Below, in pieces: positions 62,334-64,000 of a stretch of DNA of 64,000 bases. Below the pieces are notes generated by a model. It had not been told where the DNA came from, ran no database searches, and saw only the letters and a program-made list of their open reading frames with translations. Location of the stretch: the NCBI RefSeq assembly GCF_000613125.1, contig NZ_HG964497.1, forward strand, positions 354,823-418,822. The letters are read 5' to 3'. Both the position numbers and the translations under genes were made by a program. Position 1 is the stretch's first letter; each line of letters starts with the position of its first letter. The DNA comes from Bacillus sp. EB01. Its GTDB lineage: Bacteria; Bacillota; Bacilli; Bacillales; Cytobacillaceae.

Positions 62334-62718
62334 AATCTTCATGTATTTGGTCATGGGTGTCTTGACTACCCTAGTAAACATCGTGATATATTGGCTAGCA
62401 GCGACTCCAATTGAGCTCGATTACCGCGTTGCAACAACAATTGCCTGGATTGCCTCAGTTCTGTTCGCGTACGTTACCAATAAGAGATATGTATTCCAAA
62501 CCCACACCCCGACGATTCAGGCCTTAGTCAAAGAAATGGCCTCGTTCTTCGGGTTCCGGTTTTTGTCCTTTCTTATGGATTTAGGTGCAATGATCTTGCT
62601 AGTAAGCGTGGTTGGCATCAACGATACCTGGGCAAAGGTATTTGCAAATGGAATTGTATTAGTAGCTAATTATGTCTTTAGCAAAGTATTTATTTTTAAA
62701 GAGAAGTCGGAAGCTTGA
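62311..62718 (+). CDS. GtrA family membrane protein (lipid-sugar flippase candidate)
   Basis: A 135-residue protein with four hydrophobic helices: YLVMGVLTTLVNIVIYWLA, VATTIAWIASVLFAYVTNKRYVF, FFGFRFLSFLMDLGAMILLV and FANGIVLVANYVFSKVFIF. The conserved NKRYVF and SKVFIFKE mark the GtrA family, thought to flip undecaprenyl-linked sugars outward. The start ATG lies inside the end of the GtrB gene. Confidence 0.9.
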   Translation: MKNRELYKIFMYLVMGVLTTLVNIVIYWLAATPIELDYRVATTIAWIASVLFAYVTNKRYVFQTHTPTIQALVKEMASFFGFRFLSFLMDLGAMILLVSVVGINDTWAKVFANGIVLVANYVFSKVFIFKEKSEA

Positions 62719-62770
62719 GTACAGGGATAATTTGGATTTTTTTTGAACCAAATGATTGATGGAGGTTGCG

Positions 62771-64000
62771 ATGAGTAGTATTGCCAGTAAATCAGGAAAG
62801 ACGTTTTTTAGGGCTTTTATTTTGATTGTATTCAGCTTTTATTTTTATCTAGCCTATCAGACACCACTTACCCACGACGACTGGACATGGGGAAGCTCTG
62901 AAGGTTATAAAAGGTTTATGAACTGGTTCGAGGATTATAACGGGCGTTATATGGGGAATTTTTTCGAATTGTTTCTAACTAGGGTCTACTGGTTGAGATT
63001 TCTCATCATGGCAGTTTTTTCAACCCTTCTAGTTCTTCTTGCCGCAAGACAATACAAGGAGCAGTCGCGTTTTGCCTATATATTGAGCTTGTTTCTTTTT
63101 CTTTCTGTTCCGGTCAATGTCATGAGTCAAACCTATGCATGGGTCGCAGGCTTTTCAAACTATATCACTTCGATTGTTTTTATTCTTATCTATATAACGG
63201 CAATTAAGAATATTTTTGAGGATGAAGTCCCTACATATAATAAATGGCTAAATTATTTAGTCATACCCTTTGCAATAGCCAGTCAGCTTTTTATGGAAAA
63301 CGCTACAATATATAGTATTATAATGGGCTTAATTATAATTGGTTACGTGTTCCTTAAGTTTAAAAAAGTCTATTTCCTTCATATCGGGTATGTTACTGGG
63401 GCTATTGTGGGCGCCATCATCATGTTTTCAAATGGAGCCTATTCGAAAATAGCAAGTGGCGATGACGATTACCGAAAAATAGGCACTCCGGAAGAAGAAC
63501 TTGGCTTTTTTGAAAAGATTTGGGATGTGTTCAGTGAACAAATGTCTCCAATGCTTTTCACGTCCAATATTATGCTTAATATTATTCTTGCGGTTTTCTG
63601 CCTCATCCTTCTCTATAAGTCATCAACCAAAAGTATAATAGGGAAAATTATAAAACATATAGCCATCGCTCTGTTTGTGTTATATCCCTTATATAAAACA
63701 TTTATTCTACCTGTTTATCAAATTTGGCCCTTCCAGGAAGGGACTAGGCAATTTGAGGCTATTTTTTCACTCCTGTTCTTTATTGCCATCCTCTTGACTG
63801 TTTCCATTGCCGTCAAGAACCAGAATGTTAAGCACAGGATTCTCTTTTATCTACTTTCAGCGTTATTGATTACCGCCCCATTGCTGTTCGTTCATCCGTT
63901 CGGACCAAGGAATTTCATTATGCCTTATACCTTTTTTACTATGGCGGCAATTGATTTGGGAATCTATATACACAAGGAAGAGAACTTTCGAATTTTCTCG
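62771..64000 (+). CDS. DUF6056-like multi-pass membrane protein (partial, N-terminal 410 codons)
   Basis: An open frame from the ATG at 62771, with GGAGG 5 nt upstream, that runs off the right edge. The visible 410 residues contain about ten hydrophobic helices. A conserved acidic first external loop, TPLTHDDWTWGSSEGYKRF, and YNGRYMGNFFELFLTR are typical of DUF6056/GtrC-type GT-C glycosyltransferases, where the DD pair is the likely catalytic site. It follows the GtrB and GtrA genes, so it probably transfers the lipid-linked sugar to a wall polymer outside the membrane (inference). Confidence 0.85.
   Translation, partial: MSSIASKSGKTFFRAFILIVFSFYFYLAYQTPLTHDDWTWGSSEGYKRFMNWFEDYNGRYMGNFFELFLTRVYWLRFLIMAVFSTLLVLLAARQYKEQSRFAYILSLFLFLSVPVNVMSQTYAWVAGFSNYITSIVFILIYITAIKNIFEDEVPTYNKWLNYLVIPFAIASQLFMENATIYSIIMGLIIIGYVFLKFKKVYFLHIGYVTGAIVGAIIMFSNGAYSKIASGDDDYRKIGTPEEELGFFEKIWDVFSEQMSPMLFTSNIMLNIILAVFCLILLYKSSTKSIIGKIIKHIAIALFVLYPLYKTFILPVYQIWPFQEGTRQFEAIFSLLFFIAILLTVSIAVKNQNVKHRILFYLLSALLITAPLLFVHPFGPRNFIMPYTFFTMAAIDLGIYIHKEENFRIFS

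Overview
The window is chromosomal DNA of a low-to-mid GC Gram-positive bacterium of the Bacillaceae. Three blocks match Bacillus gene order: hpf/secA/prfB, comFC-comFA-degV-degU-degS, and yvyE-LCP-tagO followed by a wall teichoic acid (WTA) locus. prfB has the classical +1 frameshift site. Species cannot be fixed from this sequence alone. No rRNA, tRNA, CRISPR array, transposase or prophage was seen.

Layout. 1-4.2 kb: the start of a YitT-type membrane protein (runs off the left edge), a small coiled-coil protein, an intergenic repeat element, prfB and a gluconate kinase. 4.4-6.3 kb: a DUF1028 protein and two half-size chromate-type (CHR) transporter subunits. 6.5-16.1 kb: a minus-strand cluster encoding five exported or membrane-anchored multiheme c-type cytochromes (10, 12, 6, 6 and 7 CXXCH motifs, 41 in total), a membrane-anchored TPR protein, a membrane-anchored NHL beta-propeller, and a three-heme fragment of another NapC-type gene. 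Upstream of the cluster is an array of TGTGA-like half-sites with roughly 11-bp spacing. This looks like an electron conduit from the quinone pool to the cell surface and is the most unusual part of the window. 16.3-19.5 kb: secA (plus strand, facing hpf) and hpf. 19.7-26.5 kb: comFC, comFA, a NERD-nuclease gene translationally coupled to comFA, degV, degU and degS.

27-35.9 kb: yvyE, a TagV-type LCP ligase, tagO, a GT4 glycosyltransferase, tagA, a MurJ-type flippase and a TuaH-like glycosyltransferase. 36-49.7 kb: one long minus-strand polymer locus: tarI, tarJ, three TagF-family polyol-phosphate transferases (one fused to a GT2 domain), tagD, tagB, tagG, tagH, an O-antigen-ligase-like membrane protein and an LtaS-like enzyme. 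Together these predict a ribitol-phosphate WTA assembled on a TagO/TagA/TagB linkage unit, exported by TagGH and attached to peptidoglycan by the LCP protein. 50-61.1 kb: wall-associated genes: a four-PA14 glucosaminidase whose best start codon is ATT, a second LtaS-like enzyme, an MBOAT/DHHW acylation pair, an SH3b-amidase and a secreted beta-lactamase-fold protein with SH3-like repeats. 61.4-64 kb: a GtrB/GtrA/DUF6056 glycosylation module, cut by the right edge.

Long gaps hold terminators, remnants of a repeated intergenic element (near 1.1, 2.6 and 52.9 kb), a four-copy small hairpin repeat (29.2 kb), an AT-rich tandem repeat (23.2 kb) and a strong SigA-type promoter in front of tarI.
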